Part shown: piece by piece, positions 7,564-16,676 of the stretch
Layout of the letters: each line of letters starts with the position of its first letter
Numbering within the stretch: position 1 is the first letter of the stretch
Origin: Actinomycetes bacterium
GTDB taxonomy: Bacteria > Actinomycetota > Actinomycetes > Actinomycetales > Cellulomonadaceae
Direction of reading: 5' to 3'
NCBI GenBank assembly: GCA_023401045.1
Contig: JAEXEM010000234.1
Location: 1 to 20,592, forward strand
Length of the DNA: 20,592 nucleotides
Notes under the pieces: model-generated
What the model was told of the DNA's origin: nothing
Seen by the model: the letters and a program-made list of their open reading frames with translations, nothing else
The model's database searches: none
Made by a program: the position numbers and the translations under genes

Positions 7564-8355
7564 ATGCGCCACCCCCTGCCCGCGGCCGCGCTCGCCGCGG
7601 CCGCCCTGCTCGCCCTCAGCGCCTGCTCCTCGTCGGGCTCCGACGACGCCGCCGGCGAGGGCGGGGTCGACCTCGTCAAGGACGGCACGCTCACGGTCTG
7701 CACGAACCCGCCCTTCGAGCCGTTCGAGTTCGAGGACGAGGACGGCGAGATCGTCGGCCTCGACATCGACCTCACGCGTGAGGTCGCCGAGGACCTCGGC
7801 GTCGAGCTCGAGGTCGTCGTCGCGCCGTTCGACAGCATCGAGTCGGGCGCCTCGCTCAACACCGGCGCGTGCGACATCGCCGCCACCGGCCTGACGATCA
7901 CCGACGTGCGCTCCGAGAAGTTCGACTTCTCGACGCCGTACTTCGACGCCGACCAGGGCCTGCTCGTCGCGGAGGGCTCCGACCTCGACAGCGTCGAGTC
8001 GCTCGCCGGCCGGAAGGTCGCCGTCCAGATGGCGACGACGGGCGAGACCTGGGCCAAGGAGAACGGTCTGACGACCGTGCAGTTCGAGGACCTCGGTCTG
8101 CAGGTCCAGGCGCTCCAGACCCGCCAGGTCGACGCCGTCATCAACGACATCGCCGTGCTCGGCCCGTTCATCTCCGACGGCTACGAGGTGGCCGCCACCT
8201 TCCCGACCGGTGAGCAGTACGGCCTCGGCGTGAAGAAGGGCAACACCGCGCTGCTCGAGGCGGTCGACGCGACGCTCGAGCGCATCCGCGAGGACGGCAC
8301 GTACGAGCAGATCTACACCGACCGCATCGGCACCGCACCGGTCGTCGCCGACTGA
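7564..8355 (+). CDS. Amino acid ABC transporter, substrate-binding lipoprotein
   Basis: A 263-residue family 3 solute-binding protein. The ATG at 7564 follows GGAAGGG by eight bases. The signal peptide ends in a lipobox L18-S19-A20-C21, so the mature protein is anchored by lipid at Cys21 on the outer face of the membrane. The body shows SBP_bac_3 features: VCTNPPFEPFEFEDEDGEIVGLDIDL near the N-terminus, then CDIAATGLTITDVRSEKFDFSTPYF, then AGRKVAVQMATTGETWA, and DAVINDIAVLGPFI. These belong to receptors for polar amino acids (glutamine, arginine, cystine or similar); which ligand cannot be decided. It is the first gene of a three-gene importer operon with the permease and ATPase downstream. 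Confidence 0.92.
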   Translation: MRHPLPAAALAAAALLALSACSSSGSDDAAGEGGVDLVKDGTLTVCTNPPFEPFEFEDEDGEIVGLDIDLTREVAEDLGVELEVVVAPFDSIESGASLNTGACDIAATGLTITDVRSEKFDFSTPYFDADQGLLVAEGSDLDSVESLAGRKVAVQMATTGETWAKENGLTTVQFEDLGLQVQALQTRQVDAVINDIAVLGPFISDGYEVAATFPTGEQYGLGVKKGNTALLEAVDATLERIREDGTYEQIYTDRIGTAPVVAD

Positions 8356-8361
8356 CCCCGA

Positions 8362-8393
8362 GGTGCGGGGCCGGCCCCCGCCGGCCCCGCACC
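8362..8393 (+). terminator. Intercistronic hairpin between binding protein and permease genes
   Basis: GGTGCGGGGCCGG (8362–8374) pairs perfectly with CCGGCCCCGCACC (8381–8393) around a 6-nt loop. It starts six bases after the stop of the binding-protein gene and ends before the permease ribosome binding site. In ABC importers such structures often cause partial termination or protect the upstream mRNA, so more receptor than permease is made. That role is inferred here. Confidence 0.6.
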
Positions 8394-8419
8394 CGCCACG
8401 ACACCGCGACGGAGTCCCC

Positions 8420-9255
8420 ATGACGACCGACACCGACACCCTGCAGATGCCGCCCGGGCGCCGGCGGACGAGCCCGCGTACCCGCACCCGCATCGTCCGG
8501 GGCGTGCAGTACGGCGTGCTGGCGGCCGCGCTCGTCGCGATCGCCCTGCTCACCGACTGGGCGAACGTCTCCACGCAGCTCTTCGACCCCTCGGTCGCGG
8601 CCGACCTGCTCGAGCGCATGCCGCTCGGGCTGTGGAACACCGTCCGGTACACCCTCGGGGCCTTCGCCATCGGGCTGCCGCTCGGCGCGGTGCTCGCGCT
8701 CATGCGTCGCTCGACGGTCGCCCCCTACCGGTGGATCGCCACCGCGTACATCGAGTTCTTCCGCGGCATCCCCGCGCTGCTCGTCGTCCTCGCCGTGGGG
8801 TTCGCCGTGCCGATCGCGTTCGGCGTGAGCATCCCCTCGATGCTCGCCAAGGCGTCCATCGCCCTCGGCATCGTCTCGGCCGCGTACATGGCCGAGACGC
8901 TGCGCGCCGGCCTCGACGCCGTCCCGAAGGGGCAGATCGAGGCCGCACGCTCCCTCGGCATGTCGCACACCCGCACGCTCCTCCAGGTCGTCGTGCCGCA
9001 GGCGTTCCGCATCGTCCTGCCCCCGATGACGAACGAGATCATCCTCCTGACGAAGGACACCTCCCTCGTCTTCCTCCTCGGCATGCAGGTCGCCGAGTAC
9101 GACCTCACGAAGGTCGGCCGCGACGCGCTCAACACCGCCCAGGGCGGTCTCACCGCGCTCTTCGTCGCCGGCGCCTGCTACCTGCTCATCACCCTGCCCC
9201 TCGGCCGGCTCAGCGCCTGGCTCGAGCGGCGCACCGGCACGAAGGGACGCGGCAA

Positions 9256-9259
<4 letters not shown>
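8420..9259 (+). CDS. Amino acid ABC transporter, permease
   Basis: A 279-residue inner-membrane subunit of the polar amino acid uptake family (HisM/GlnP type). The ATG at 8420 follows GGAG by five bases. An Arg-rich cytoplasmic N-terminus precedes the first helix ([19 protein letters not shown]). The core begins [20 protein letters not shown], and includes [15 protein letters not shown]. The EAA loop that contacts the ATPase is [29 protein letters not shown] (written in pieces: [15 protein letters not shown], then [10 protein letters not shown]). [18 protein letters not shown] and [13 protein letters not shown] follow, all typical. A single permease gene implies a homodimer. Its stop overlaps the GTG of the ATPase gene. 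Confidence 0.92.
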
Positions 9260-10023
<764 letters not shown>

Positions 10024-10046
10024 CCAGCCGGGTAGGCGCCACGCAG

Positions 10047-10052
10047 TAGGGT
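10047..10052 (+). promoter_or_regulatory. Candidate -10 box of the acyl-CoA synthetase gene
   Basis: TAGGGT (10047–10052) lies 27 bp before the start codon in the 56-bp gap after the ABC operon. No convincing -35 box is seen. Read-through from the ABC operon remains possible because no hairpin is visible in the gap. Confidence 0.35.
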
Positions 10053-10079
10053 CGAGACGCCGCCTGCACAGGAGCCCCC

Positions 10080-11888
10080 ATGCCCGAGTTCCACTCCCCC
10101 GTCCTCGTCCCCGCCGACCCGGAGGCGTCGATCTGCTCGATGCTCGCCGACCGGCTGGCGAAGGACCCCGACGGACCGTTCGTCGAGGTCCGTACCGCGC
10201 TCGGCGGCGCGTGGACCTCGCTCACCGTGCGCGAGTTCGTCGCGCAGGTGCGCGCCGTCGCCAAGGGCCTCGTCGCTTCCGGCCTCGAGCCGGGCGACCG
10301 CGTCGCCATCATGTCCCGTACCCGCTACGAGTGGACGCTGCTCGACTTCGCGATCTGGACCGCCGGCGGCGTCGGCGTGCCCGTGTACGAGACGTCGTCC
10401 CCCGAGCAGGTGCGGTGGATCGCCTCGGACGCCGGGGCGCGCCTCGCCGTCGTCGAGACCGCGGCGCACGCGGCCGCCGTCGCCCAGGTGCGCGACGACC
10501 TGCCCGGGCTCGCCGAGGTGCTCGTCATCGACGAGGGGGCCGTCGCCGAGCTGTCCGCCCGCGGGCTCGACGTGCCCGAGGCCGAGATCGACCGGCGCAG
10601 CCGGATCGCGCGCGGCGCCGACCTCGCGACGATCATCTACACCTCCGGCACGACCGGCCGCCCCAAGGGCGTCGAGCTCACGCACGGCAACTTCGTCGAG
10701 CTCGCGCGCAACGGCGTCGAGGGCCTCGGCGAGGTGTGCGCCCGCCCGGGCTCGCGCACCCTGCTCTTCATGCCGCTCGCGCACGTCTTCGCGCGGTTCA
10801 TCCAGGTGCTGTGCGTCCCCTCCGGTGCGGTCATGGGCCACACCCCCGACACCCGCAACCTGCTGCCCGACCTCGCGTCGTTCCAGCCGACGTTCGTCCT
10901 CGCCGTCCCGCGCGTGTTCGAGAAGGTCTACAACTCGGCCGAGCAGAAGGCCGGGACGGGCCCGCGGCTGCGGCTGTTCCGGTGGGCCGCGAAGGTCGCC
11001 ATCACGTGGTCGCGCGCGCAGGACACGCCCGGCGGCCCGTCGGCCGTGCTGGCCGCGCAGCACCGGCTCGCCGACTCCCTCGTCCACCGCAAGCTGCGCG
11101 CCGTCCTCGGCGGGCGGGCCGCGTTCGCCATCTCCGGCGGTGCCCCGCTCGGCGAGCGGCTCGGGCACTTCTACCGCGGGATCGGCGTGCGCGTCCTCGA
11201 GGGCTACGGCCTCACCGAGACGACCGCCCCGACGGCCGTCAACCGGCCGGGCCTGACGAAGGTCGGCACGGTCGGCCCCGCCTTCCCCGGCACGTCCCTG
11301 CGCGTCGACGACGACGGCCAGATCTGGGTCAAGGGGCCGCACGTCTTCCGCGGCTACCGCCACATGGCCGAGCAGACGGCCGAGGCGCTCGTCGACGGCT
11401 GGTTCAGGACGGGCGACCTCGGCGAGCTCGACGAGGACGGCTACCTGCGCATCACCGGCCGCAGCAAGGAGATCATCGTCACCGCCGGCGGCAAGAACGT
11501 CGCCCCCGCGCTGCTCGAGGACCGGCTGCGCGGCCACCCGCTCGTCAGCCAGGTCGTCGTCGTCGGTGACCAGCGCCCGTTCATCGGGGCGCTCGTCACC
11601 CTCGACACCGACATGCTCCCGGGGTGGCTGTCGATGCACGGGCTCCCGCCGATGGACGTCGCGACGGCGGCGACCGACGCGCGCGTGCTCGAGGCGCTCG
11701 ACCGTGCCGTCGAGCGTGCCAACGAGGCCGTGTCGCGCGCCGAGTCGATCCGCAAGATCCGGGTGCTCACGTCGGACTTCACCGAGGCGAACGGGTACCT
11801 CACGCCGTCGCTCAAGGTGAAGCGCGCCGCCGTCCTCAAGGACTTCGCGAAGGACATCGACGAGCTGTACGTCGACACCCGGAACTGA
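10080..11888 (+). CDS. Long-chain fatty acid--CoA ligase (AMP-forming)
   Basis: A 602-residue enzyme of the acyl-adenylate-forming (ANL) superfamily, similar to mycobacterial FadD15. It activates fatty acids with ATP and CoA for lipid synthesis or breakdown. The ATG at 10080 is five bases after GGAG. Motifs seen: P-loop YTSGTTGRPKG (187–197), the PLAHVFAR segment, GYGLTETTAP, GWFRTGDLG with the ribose-binding Asp446, and ITGRSKEIIVTAGGKNVAP near the C-terminal hinge. The length and the insert between the P-loop and GYGLTE fit the long-chain group rather than the short-chain acetyl-CoA synthetases. No beta-oxidation genes are adjacent. It converges with the baeRF gene across a shared hairpin. 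Confidence 0.92.
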   Translation: MPEFHSPVLVPADPEASICSMLADRLAKDPDGPFVEVRTALGGAWTSLTVREFVAQVRAVAKGLVASGLEPGDRVAIMSRTRYEWTLLDFAIWTAGGVGVPVYETSSPEQVRWIASDAGARLAVVETAAHAAAVAQVRDDLPGLAEVLVIDEGAVAELSARGLDVPEAEIDRRSRIARGADLATIIYTSGTTGRPKGVELTHGNFVELARNGVEGLGEVCARPGSRTLLFMPLAHVFARFIQVLCVPSGAVMGHTPDTRNLLPDLASFQPTFVLAVPRVFEKVYNSAEQKAGTGPRLRLFRWAAKVAITWSRAQDTPGGPSAVLAAQHRLADSLVHRKLRAVLGGRAAFAISGGAPLGERLGHFYRGIGVRVLEGYGLTETTAPTAVNRPGLTKVGTVGPAFPGTSLRVDDDGQIWVKGPHVFRGYRHMAEQTAEALVDGWFRTGDLGELDEDGYLRITGRSKEIIVTAGGKNVAPALLEDRLRGHPLVSQVVVVGDQRPFIGALVTLDTDMLPGWLSMHGLPPMDVATAATDARVLEALDRAVERANEAVSRAESIRKIRVLTSDFTEANGYLTPSLKVKRAAVLKDFAKDIDELYVDTRN

Positions 11889-11899
11889 CGACGTCGCCC

Positions 11900-11921
11900 G
11901 GGCGGGTCGGGTGACCCGCCC
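11900..11921. terminator. Bidirectional terminator between convergent genes
   Basis: GGGCGGGTC (11900–11908) and GACCCGCCC (11913–11921) form a 9-bp stem around a GGGT loop. It lies between the stop of the acyl-CoA synthetase gene (11888) and that of the opposing gene (11932), so it can serve both. Confidence 0.6.
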
Positions 11922-11931
11922 CGGCGCAGGT

Positions 11932-13119
11932 TCACGCCGTGCGCAGGCGCCGGCGGTCCGCGGACTGCGTGGGCACCGAGTCGCTCGGCGTCGAGCCGTC
12001 CGCCCAGCGCAGCACCGCGCCGACCGAGTCGACGAGCTCGACGTCGTCCTCGCCGGCGTAGGTCACGCCCGCGTCCTGGCCGACGACGGCACGCAGGAGC
12101 GCGAGGTCGGCGGACATCCGACGTGCCTCGCCCTCGGCCACCCCGATCGCCGTGAGGTCCTCGAGCGACGTCGCGACCTGCAACGGCTCCGGGCCCACCC
12201 AGAGCGTGCGCTCGACGAGCCGGCTGTCGAGCGTGTCGGCGAGCACGACGAGCTCGTCGACCTGCCCGCGGCGCAGCACCTCGACGACGTCGTCGATGCC
12301 GGTGACGGCACCCTCTCCCCGGCCCTGCGCCTCTCGGAAGCGGTCGACCTGCTCGGAGCGGCGCCGGACCCGGAACGCGTCGAGTGCCTCGGCGAGGTGG
12401 GCGTGGAACGCCGCCTGGTGCACCCCGTCGCCGCGACCGCCGCCGGGGACCTCGACGAGCGCCTCCGAGGCCTGCTGCCCGAGCGCGTCCTTGACGAGCG
12501 CGACCGCGCGCACGTCACCGGTGAGGACGACGAGCTGCGGGTACCGCTCCCGCACGCGGGCGTCGACCGCTGCGGCGACCACCTCGGCGTTGCGCTGCCA
12601 GGAGTCCTCCGCTCGTGTCTGCCCGCGGCGCCCCAGCGGCCCCTCGCGCAGCTTGTGGACCTCGTCGTGACCACCCTCCACCACCTCGGGCGAGGCGTCG
12701 ACGGGGTCCGTGCCGCCGCTCCAGTACAGGTCCGCGCCGGTGCGGTCGACGACGACGAGCAGCAGGTCGACGGAGTCCTCGGCGGCCCGCACCAGCGGCC
12801 CGATGTCGGGTGCGGGGCCGACGACCCCGCGGTTGCGGGCGGGAGAGAGCCGCAGCGCCCGGTCCACGAGGACGCCGTCGGCGTCGGCGACGATGACGCG
12901 CCCGCGTGGGGCCCGGCGCCCGTCCGGCACCACGACGTGCTCGGAGATCGCGTCGAGGGCGGCGGCGGGGGCACCGTCGCGCTCGAGCTCGCGGCGGACC
13001 GAGCGCCACCGCTCGACGATGGTCGACTCCCCCGCGACCTCGGAGGGAGTGGCGTCGAGCAGGACGGTGACGAAGGGGCCGGGTCGTCCGAGCAGCGGCT
13101 TGAGCCAGTGCAGGTGCAT
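11932..13119 (-). CDS. Bacterial eRF1-like / Vms1-type protein (baeRF2 family)
   Basis: A 395-residue cytoplasmic protein resembling mycobacterial Rv2629 and the bacterial archaeo-eukaryotic release factor-like (baeRF family 2, Vms1/Ankzf1-like) proteins. The ATG at 13119 follows GGGAGG by ten bases. Visible features: N-terminal FVTVLLDATPS, a middle GGTDPVDASP...HDEVHKLREGPLGRRGQTRAEDSW segment where eRF1 relatives have their catalytic loop, then WQRNAEVVAAAV and LVVLTGDVRAVALVKDAL in a Rossmann-like middle domain. A late LLRRGQVDELVVLADTLD-like segment (here VLRRGQVDELVVLADT) and a C-terminal VDSVGAVLRWAD follow, as in the eRF1 domain-3-like fold. A role in releasing peptides from stalled ribosomes or hydrolysing peptidyl-tRNA has been proposed for the family. 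The GRRGQ segment may be the equivalent of GGQ, which is inference. It stands 182 bp downstream of the clpX–chorismate mutase unit. Confidence 0.75.
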   Translation of the reverse strand: MHLHWLKPLLGRPGPFVTVLLDATPSEVAGESTIVERWRSVRRELERDGAPAAALDAISEHVVVPDGRRAPRGRVIVADADGVLVDRALRLSPARNRGVVGPAPDIGPLVRAAEDSVDLLLVVVDRTGADLYWSGGTDPVDASPEVVEGGHDEVHKLREGPLGRRGQTRAEDSWQRNAEVVAAAVDARVRERYPQLVVLTGDVRAVALVKDALGQQASEALVEVPGGGRGDGVHQAAFHAHLAEALDAFRVRRRSEQVDRFREAQGRGEGAVTGIDDVVEVLRRGQVDELVVLADTLDSRLVERTLWVGPEPLQVATSLEDLTAIGVAEGEARRMSADLALLRAVVGQDAGVTYAGEDDVELVDSVGAVLRWADGSTPSDSVPTQSADRRRLRTA

Positions 13120-13282
13120 GTGGGCTGGACCTCCCTGAGGCAGACGTCCCCGGCGGCCTCACGTCCGGTGCGGGCACCGGGGCTGACCCTTCTACCTTCT
13201 GCCCGCGGCGCAGCCGCCGCCAGTGCGGGTCACGTGGGGGTCGCGCACCGCACGCAGCCCGACCTCACGCCCACGCCCGTCG

Positions 13283-13298
13283 CCGGGCTCGCGCCCGG
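13283..13298 (-). terminator. Small hairpin after the chorismate mutase gene
   Basis: CCGGGC (13283–13288) and GCCCGG (13293–13298) pair around a 4-nt loop, immediately downstream of the chorismate mutase stop on the minus strand. The stem is short, without a T-run, so termination is plausible but not certain. Confidence 0.4.
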
Positions 13299-13301
13299 GC
13301 G

Positions 13302-13619
13302 TCAGGCGCGCTGCTGGGCGTGGTCCTGCGCGATCGCCTCGTGGTGACGGATGACCTCCTCGACGATGAACGCGAGGAACTTCTCCGCGAACACCGGGTC
13401 GAGGTCGGCCTCGTCGGCCAGCCGGCGCAGCCGCGCGACCTGCTCGGCCTCGCGGCCGGGGTCCGAGGCGGGCAGCCCGAGCTCGGCCTTGAGGACGCCG
13501 ACGCGCTGGGTGGCCTTGAACCGCTCGGCGAGGATGTGGACGAGTGCCGCGTCGATGTTGTCGATGCTGCCGCGCAGGCGGGCGAGCTCGGTGGGCACGG
13601 CGGGGCGGGACGTGGTCAC
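13302..13619 (-). CDS. AroQ-class chorismate mutase
   Basis: A 105-residue, all-helical monofunctional enzyme that converts chorismate to prephenate for phenylalanine and tyrosine synthesis. The AroQ pattern is visible: [35 protein letters not shown], then [16 protein letters not shown], and [12 protein letters not shown] at the end. Arg and Lys residues in helix 1 and the GRE in the loop before helix 2 fit the substrate-binding positions of E. coli chorismate mutase. The start is a GTG (13619) that overlaps the TGA of clpX, so translation is coupled to clpX. No aromatic amino acid genes lie nearby; a partner DAHP synthase elsewhere may be needed for full activity, as for the M. tuberculosis enzyme (inference). 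Confidence 0.88.
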   Translation of the reverse strand: MTTSRPAVPTELARLRGSIDNIDAALVHILAERFKATQRVGVLKAELGLPASDPGREAEQVARLRRLADEADLDPVFAEKFLAFIVEEVIRHHEAIAQDHAQQRA

Positions 13620-14896
13620 GCGCTCTTCTCTCGCGGGGTGCGCTTGTCGCGGCCGGTGTCGCGCGGGACGAGCGTGGGGTTGACGTTGTCGAGGACGACG
13701 TCGCGCGTGATGACGACGCGTGCGACGTCGTCGCGCGACGGCACCTCGAACATCACCTGCTGGAGGACCTCCTCGAGGATGGCGCGCAGACCTCGCGCAC
13801 CGGTGCCCCGCAGAAGCGCCTGGTCGGCGACGGCCGCCACGGCCTCGTCGTCGAACTCGAGCTCGACACCGTCGATCTGGAACATCCGCTGGTACTGCTT
13901 GACGAGCGCGTTGCGGGGCTCGGTGAGGATCCGCACGAGCGCGGCGCGGTCGAGCGGCGAGACCGTCGTGATGATCGGCACGCGGCCGATGAACTCGGGG
14001 ATGAGCCCGAACTTCAGCAGGTCCTCCGGCATGACCTCGCCGTAGACGTCGACGTCGTCGGCGGAGTGCAGCGGCGAGCCGAACCCGATGCCGCGGCGCC
14101 CGGCCCGGGACGTGATGATCTCGTCGAGGCCGGCGAACGCACCGGCGACGATGAACAGCACGTTCGTCGTGTCGATCTGGATGAACTCCTGGTGCGGGTG
14201 CTTGCGCCCGCCCTGCGGCGGGACCGACGCGGTCGTGCCCTCGAGGATCTTGAGGAGCGCCTGCTGGACGCCCTCGCCGGAGACGTCGCGCGTGATCGAC
14301 GGGTTCTCGCTCTTGCGGGCGATCTTGTCGATCTCGTCGATGTAGATGATGCCCGTCTCGGCCTTCTTGACGTCGTAGTCGGCGGCCTGGATGAGCTTGA
14401 GGAGGATGTTCTCGACGTCCTCGCCGACGTAGCCCGCCTCGGTGAGGGCCGTGGCGTCCGCGATCGCGAACGGGACGTTGAGCATCTTCGCGAGGGTCTG
14501 CGCGAGGTACGTCTTCCCGCAGCCCGTCGGACCGATGAGGAGGATGTTCGACTTCGCGATCTCGACGGCTTCCTCGCCCGCCGCCGGCCGGGCGCCCTCA
14601 CCGGCCTGGATCCGCTTGTAGTGGTTGTACACCGCGACGGCGAGCGACCGCTTCGCGGCCTCCTGCCCGACGATGTACTGCTCGAGGAACTCGAAGATCT
14701 CCTTCGGCTTCGGCAGGTCGACCATGCCGACCTCGGTCGCCTCGGCGAGCTCCTCCTCGATGATCTCGTTGCAGAGGTCGATGCACTCGTCGCAGATGTA
14801 GACGCCCGGCCCTGCGATGAGCTTCTTCACCTGCTTCTGGGACTTGCCGCAGAACGAGCACTTGAGAAGGTCCGCACCGTCCCCGATCCGCGCCAC
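13616..14896 (-). CDS. clpX: ATP-dependent Clp protease ATP-binding subunit ClpX
   Basis: A 426-residue AAA+ unfoldase that recognises, unfolds and feeds proteins into ClpP1P2. The GTG at 14896 is chosen because AAGGAAGGGG precedes it and the protein then begins [19 protein letters not shown], as in other actinobacterial ClpX. The zinc-binding domain has Cys13, Cys16, Cys35 and Cys38. Walker A is GPTGCGKT (122–129), the pore loop GYVGED, Walker [11 protein letters not shown], the substrate-gripping loop GGRKHPHQE, the ClpP-docking loop IGFG, and sensor 2 GARGLRAI. It is separated from clpP2 by 244 bp, including a hairpin, and so may have its own promoter. Its stop overlaps the start of the chorismate mutase gene. 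The frame remains open upstream only by chance through clpP2. Confidence 0.97.
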   Translation of the reverse strand: MARIGDGADLLKCSFCGKSQKQVKKLIAGPGVYICDECIDLCNEIIEEELAEATEVGMVDLPKPKEIFEFLEQYIVGQEAAKRSLAVAVYNHYKRIQAGEGARPAAGEEAVEIAKSNILLIGPTGCGKTYLAQTLAKMLNVPFAIADATALTEAGYVGEDVENILLKLIQAADYDVKKAETGIIYIDEIDKIARKSENPSITRDVSGEGVQQALLKILEGTTASVPPQGGRKHPHQEFIQIDTTNVLFIVAGAFAGLDEIITSRAGRRGIGFGSPLHSADDVDVYGEVMPEDLLKFGLIPEFIGRVPIITTVSPLDRAALVRILTEPRNALVKQYQRMFQIDGVELEFDDEAVAAVADQALLRGTGARGLRAILEEVLQQVMFEVPSRDDVARVVITRDVVLDNVNPTLVPRDTGRDKRTPREKSA

Positions 14897-15031
14897 GTGC
14901 GTCCCCTTCCTTCGTGTCGCCCTCCGCCCTCGGGCGGTGCGCCGTCGTCGTGACCTCGACCTCCGCGAGTCACGTTCCCCCATTGCACACCACGGAAAGC
15001 CCTGTGTCAGCCGTACCGCACGGGCAAGTCT

Positions 15032-15055
15032 CGGCGTGTTGAGCAGGACACGCCG
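15032..15055 (-). promoter_or_regulatory. Hairpin in the clpP2–clpX intergenic region
   Basis: CGGCGTGT (15032–15039) and ACACGCCG (15048–15055) form a perfect 8-bp inverted repeat with an 8-nt loop. It lies about 85 bp past the end of clpP2 and 136 bp before clpX on the minus strand. It could be an operator for a separate clpX promoter or a second termination structure; the sequence does not decide. Confidence 0.35.
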
Positions 15056-15096
15056 TCCGAGTCGTCCCGGTTCGCCCTGATGGGCCCGGGACGGTT

Positions 15097-15136
15097 CACC
15101 CGGCCGGTCACCGCGAGGAGCGGGACCGGCCGGGTG
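15097..15136 (-). terminator. Terminator hairpin after clpP1–clpP2
   Basis: CACCCGGCCGGTC (15097–15109) is perfectly complementary to GACCGGCCGGGTG (15124–15136), with a 14-nt loop. On the minus strand it begins four bases after the clpP2 stop codon. It would end, or partly end, transcription of clpP1P2 before clpX. Confidence 0.65.
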
Positions 15137-15140
15137 CGAG

Positions 15141-15839
15141 TCACGAGCTCGGCTGGACGACCGTCGGGTGGACGCCCTTGCGGCTCTCGAGCACCTGGTC
15201 GACGATCCCGTACTCCTTCGCCTGCGCGGCGGTGAGGATCTTGTCGCGCTCGATGTCGACGCGCACGTCGTCGATCGAGCGGCCGGTGTGGTGCGCGAGC
15301 GCGTTCTCGAGCCACTCGCGGATGCGGATGAGCTCGTTCGCCTGGATCTCGATGTCCGAGGCCTGGGCGTAGCCGCCGCCCTCCATCGCGGGCTGGTGGA
15401 TGAGCACCCGCGCGTTCGGCAGCGCGAGACGCTTGCCGGGCGAGCCGGCCGCGAGCAGCACGGCCGCGGCCGAGGCCGCCTGCCCGAGGCAGACGGTCGC
15501 GATGTGCGGCTTGATGTACTGCATCGTGTCGTAGATCGCCGTGAGGGCGGTGAACGAGCCACCGGGCGAGTTGATGTACAGCGTGATGTCGCGGTCGGGG
15601 TCCGTGGACTCGAGCACGAGCAGCTGCGCCATGACGTCGTCGGCCGAGGCGTCGTCCACCTGCACGCCGAGGAAGATGATGCGGTCCTCGAACAGCTTGG
15701 TGTACGGGTCCTGGCGCTTGAAGCCGTAGGCGGTGCGCTCCTCGAACTGCGGCAGCACGTAGCGGCCCGTCGGGGAGGTGGGTGCCGTGCCGCCGGCGAG
15801 GCGGCCGGCACGGGCGATGAACTGGGACTCCATGCTCAC
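15141..15839 (-). CDS. clpP2: ATP-dependent Clp protease proteolytic subunit ClpP2
   Basis: A 232-residue serine peptidase subunit. In actinobacteria ClpP1 and ClpP2 heptamers join to form the active chamber, and ClpX or ClpC docks on the ClpP2 side. The triad is Ser123 (GQAASAAAV), His148 (LIHQP) and Asp199 (ERDK). The AASAAA form around the serine, with Ala instead of Met, is typical of ClpP2 rather than ClpP1. A GTG at 15839 has GAGGAG seven bases upstream and is preferred; an in-frame ATG lies two codons later. The N-terminal extension of about 35 residues ([18 protein letters not shown]) is normal for ClpP2. The gene lies 29 bp after clpP1 and is co-transcribed with it. Confidence 0.95.
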   Translation of the reverse strand: MSMESQFIARAGRLAGGTAPTSPTGRYVLPQFEERTAYGFKRQDPYTKLFEDRIIFLGVQVDDASADDVMAQLLVLESTDPDRDITLYINSPGGSFTALTAIYDTMQYIKPHIATVCLGQAASAAAVLLAAGSPGKRLALPNARVLIHQPAMEGGGYAQASDIEIQANELIRIREWLENALAHHTGRSIDDVRVDIERDKILTAAQAKEYGIVDQVLESRKGVHPTVVQPSS

Positions 15840-15868
15840 GAAGGTTCTCCTCGCTGGTGCGATCGTCG

Positions 15869-16489
15869 TCAGGACCCGGTGCCGCCGCCGCCGGCGACCG
15901 AGTGCGAGTTCTCGACGACGTGGTCGACGAAGCCGTACTCGAGCGCCTCGGGCGCGGTGAACCAGCGGTCACGGTCCGCGTCGGCGTTGATCTGCTCGAC
16001 GCTCTTGCCGGTCTGCTCGGCCGTCAGCTCGGCGAGGACCTTCTTCATGTGGAGGATGAGCTGCGCGTTGATGCGCACGTCCGTCGCGGTGCCGCCGATG
16101 CCGCCCGAGGGCTGGTGCATCATCACGCGGGCGTGAGGCAGCGCGTACCGCTTGCCCTTGGCGCCCGAGGAGAGCAGGAACTGCCCCATCGAGGCGGCCA
16201 TGCCCATCGCGATCGTCGCGACGTCCGGCTGGATGTACTGCATGGTGTCGTAGATCGCCATGCCCGCCGTGATCGACCCGCCCGGCGAGTTGATGTACAG
16301 CCAGATGTCCTTGTCCGGGTCCTCCGCGGCGAGGAGCATCATCTGCGCGCAGATGGCGTTGGCGTTCTCGTCCCGGACCTCCGAGCCGAGCCAGATGATC
16401 CGCTCGCGGAGCAGCCGGTTGTAGATGGAATCGTTGAGGCCGAGGCCCGGAGTGTCTGCCCGGGCCATCGACGGCACCTGCTGGTTCAC
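15869..16489 (-). CDS. clpP1: ATP-dependent Clp protease proteolytic subunit ClpP1
   Basis: A 206-residue serine peptidase subunit, partner of ClpP2. The triad is Ser100 (GMAASMGQF), His125 (MMHQP) and Asp174 (DRDRWF). [19 protein letters not shown] and [16 protein letters not shown] are typical ClpP. The GTG at 16489 has GGGAG five bases upstream and gives [15 protein letters not shown]; an ATG seven codons later (16468) is a less likely start. A short Gly-rich tail (VAGGGGTGS) follows the fold. It is the first gene of the clpP1–clpP2 operon, with a candidate promoter and ClgR site about 80–140 bp upstream. Confidence 0.95.
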   Translation of the reverse strand: MNQQVPSMARADTPGLGLNDSIYNRLLRERIIWLGSEVRDENANAICAQMMLLAAEDPDKDIWLYINSPGGSITAGMAIYDTMQYIQPDVATIAMGMAASMGQFLLSSGAKGKRYALPHARVMMHQPSGGIGGTATDVRINAQLILHMKKVLAELTAEQTGKSVEQINADADRDRWFTAPEALEYGFVDHVVENSHSVAGGGGTGS

Positions 16490-16571
16490 GAAGGCTCCCT
16501 CGGTCTGGCTGCGTCCTGCGTCCTGCCCGCGGCGGGGTGATCGTCGCACCGTCCGACCGCGTGTTGCTTGG

Positions 16572-16577
16572 ACCCTA
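16572..16577 (-). promoter_or_regulatory. Candidate -10 box of clpP1
   Basis: On the minus strand this reads TAGGGT, within GTTAGGGTCC, 83 bp before the clpP1 GTG. The -35 position about 17 nt upstream reads AATGTG, a poor match, which would fit a promoter needing an activator such as ClgR. Confidence 0.45.
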
Positions 16578-16616
16578 ACGCCCGTGCCTGCCCCCACATT
16601 CGTGGCGACGTGCCGT

Positions 16617-16629
16617 TTCGCTGTCGGCG
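16617..16629 (-). promoter_or_regulatory. Candidate ClgR operator upstream of clpP1
   Basis: On the minus strand the site reads CGCCGACAGCGAA. This fits the core CGC-Y-N-A-N-R-GCG-WW that I recall for ClgR operators of corynebacteria, where ClgR activates clp genes. Its centre lies about 50 bp upstream of the candidate -10 box, a normal activator position. The outer positions of the motif match less well. ClgR itself is not in this window. Confidence 0.45.
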
Positions 16630-16676
16630 CAGCGTCCGCCGCACCGCCCCCGTGGGCCACGCCCGGCGGTGGGACG

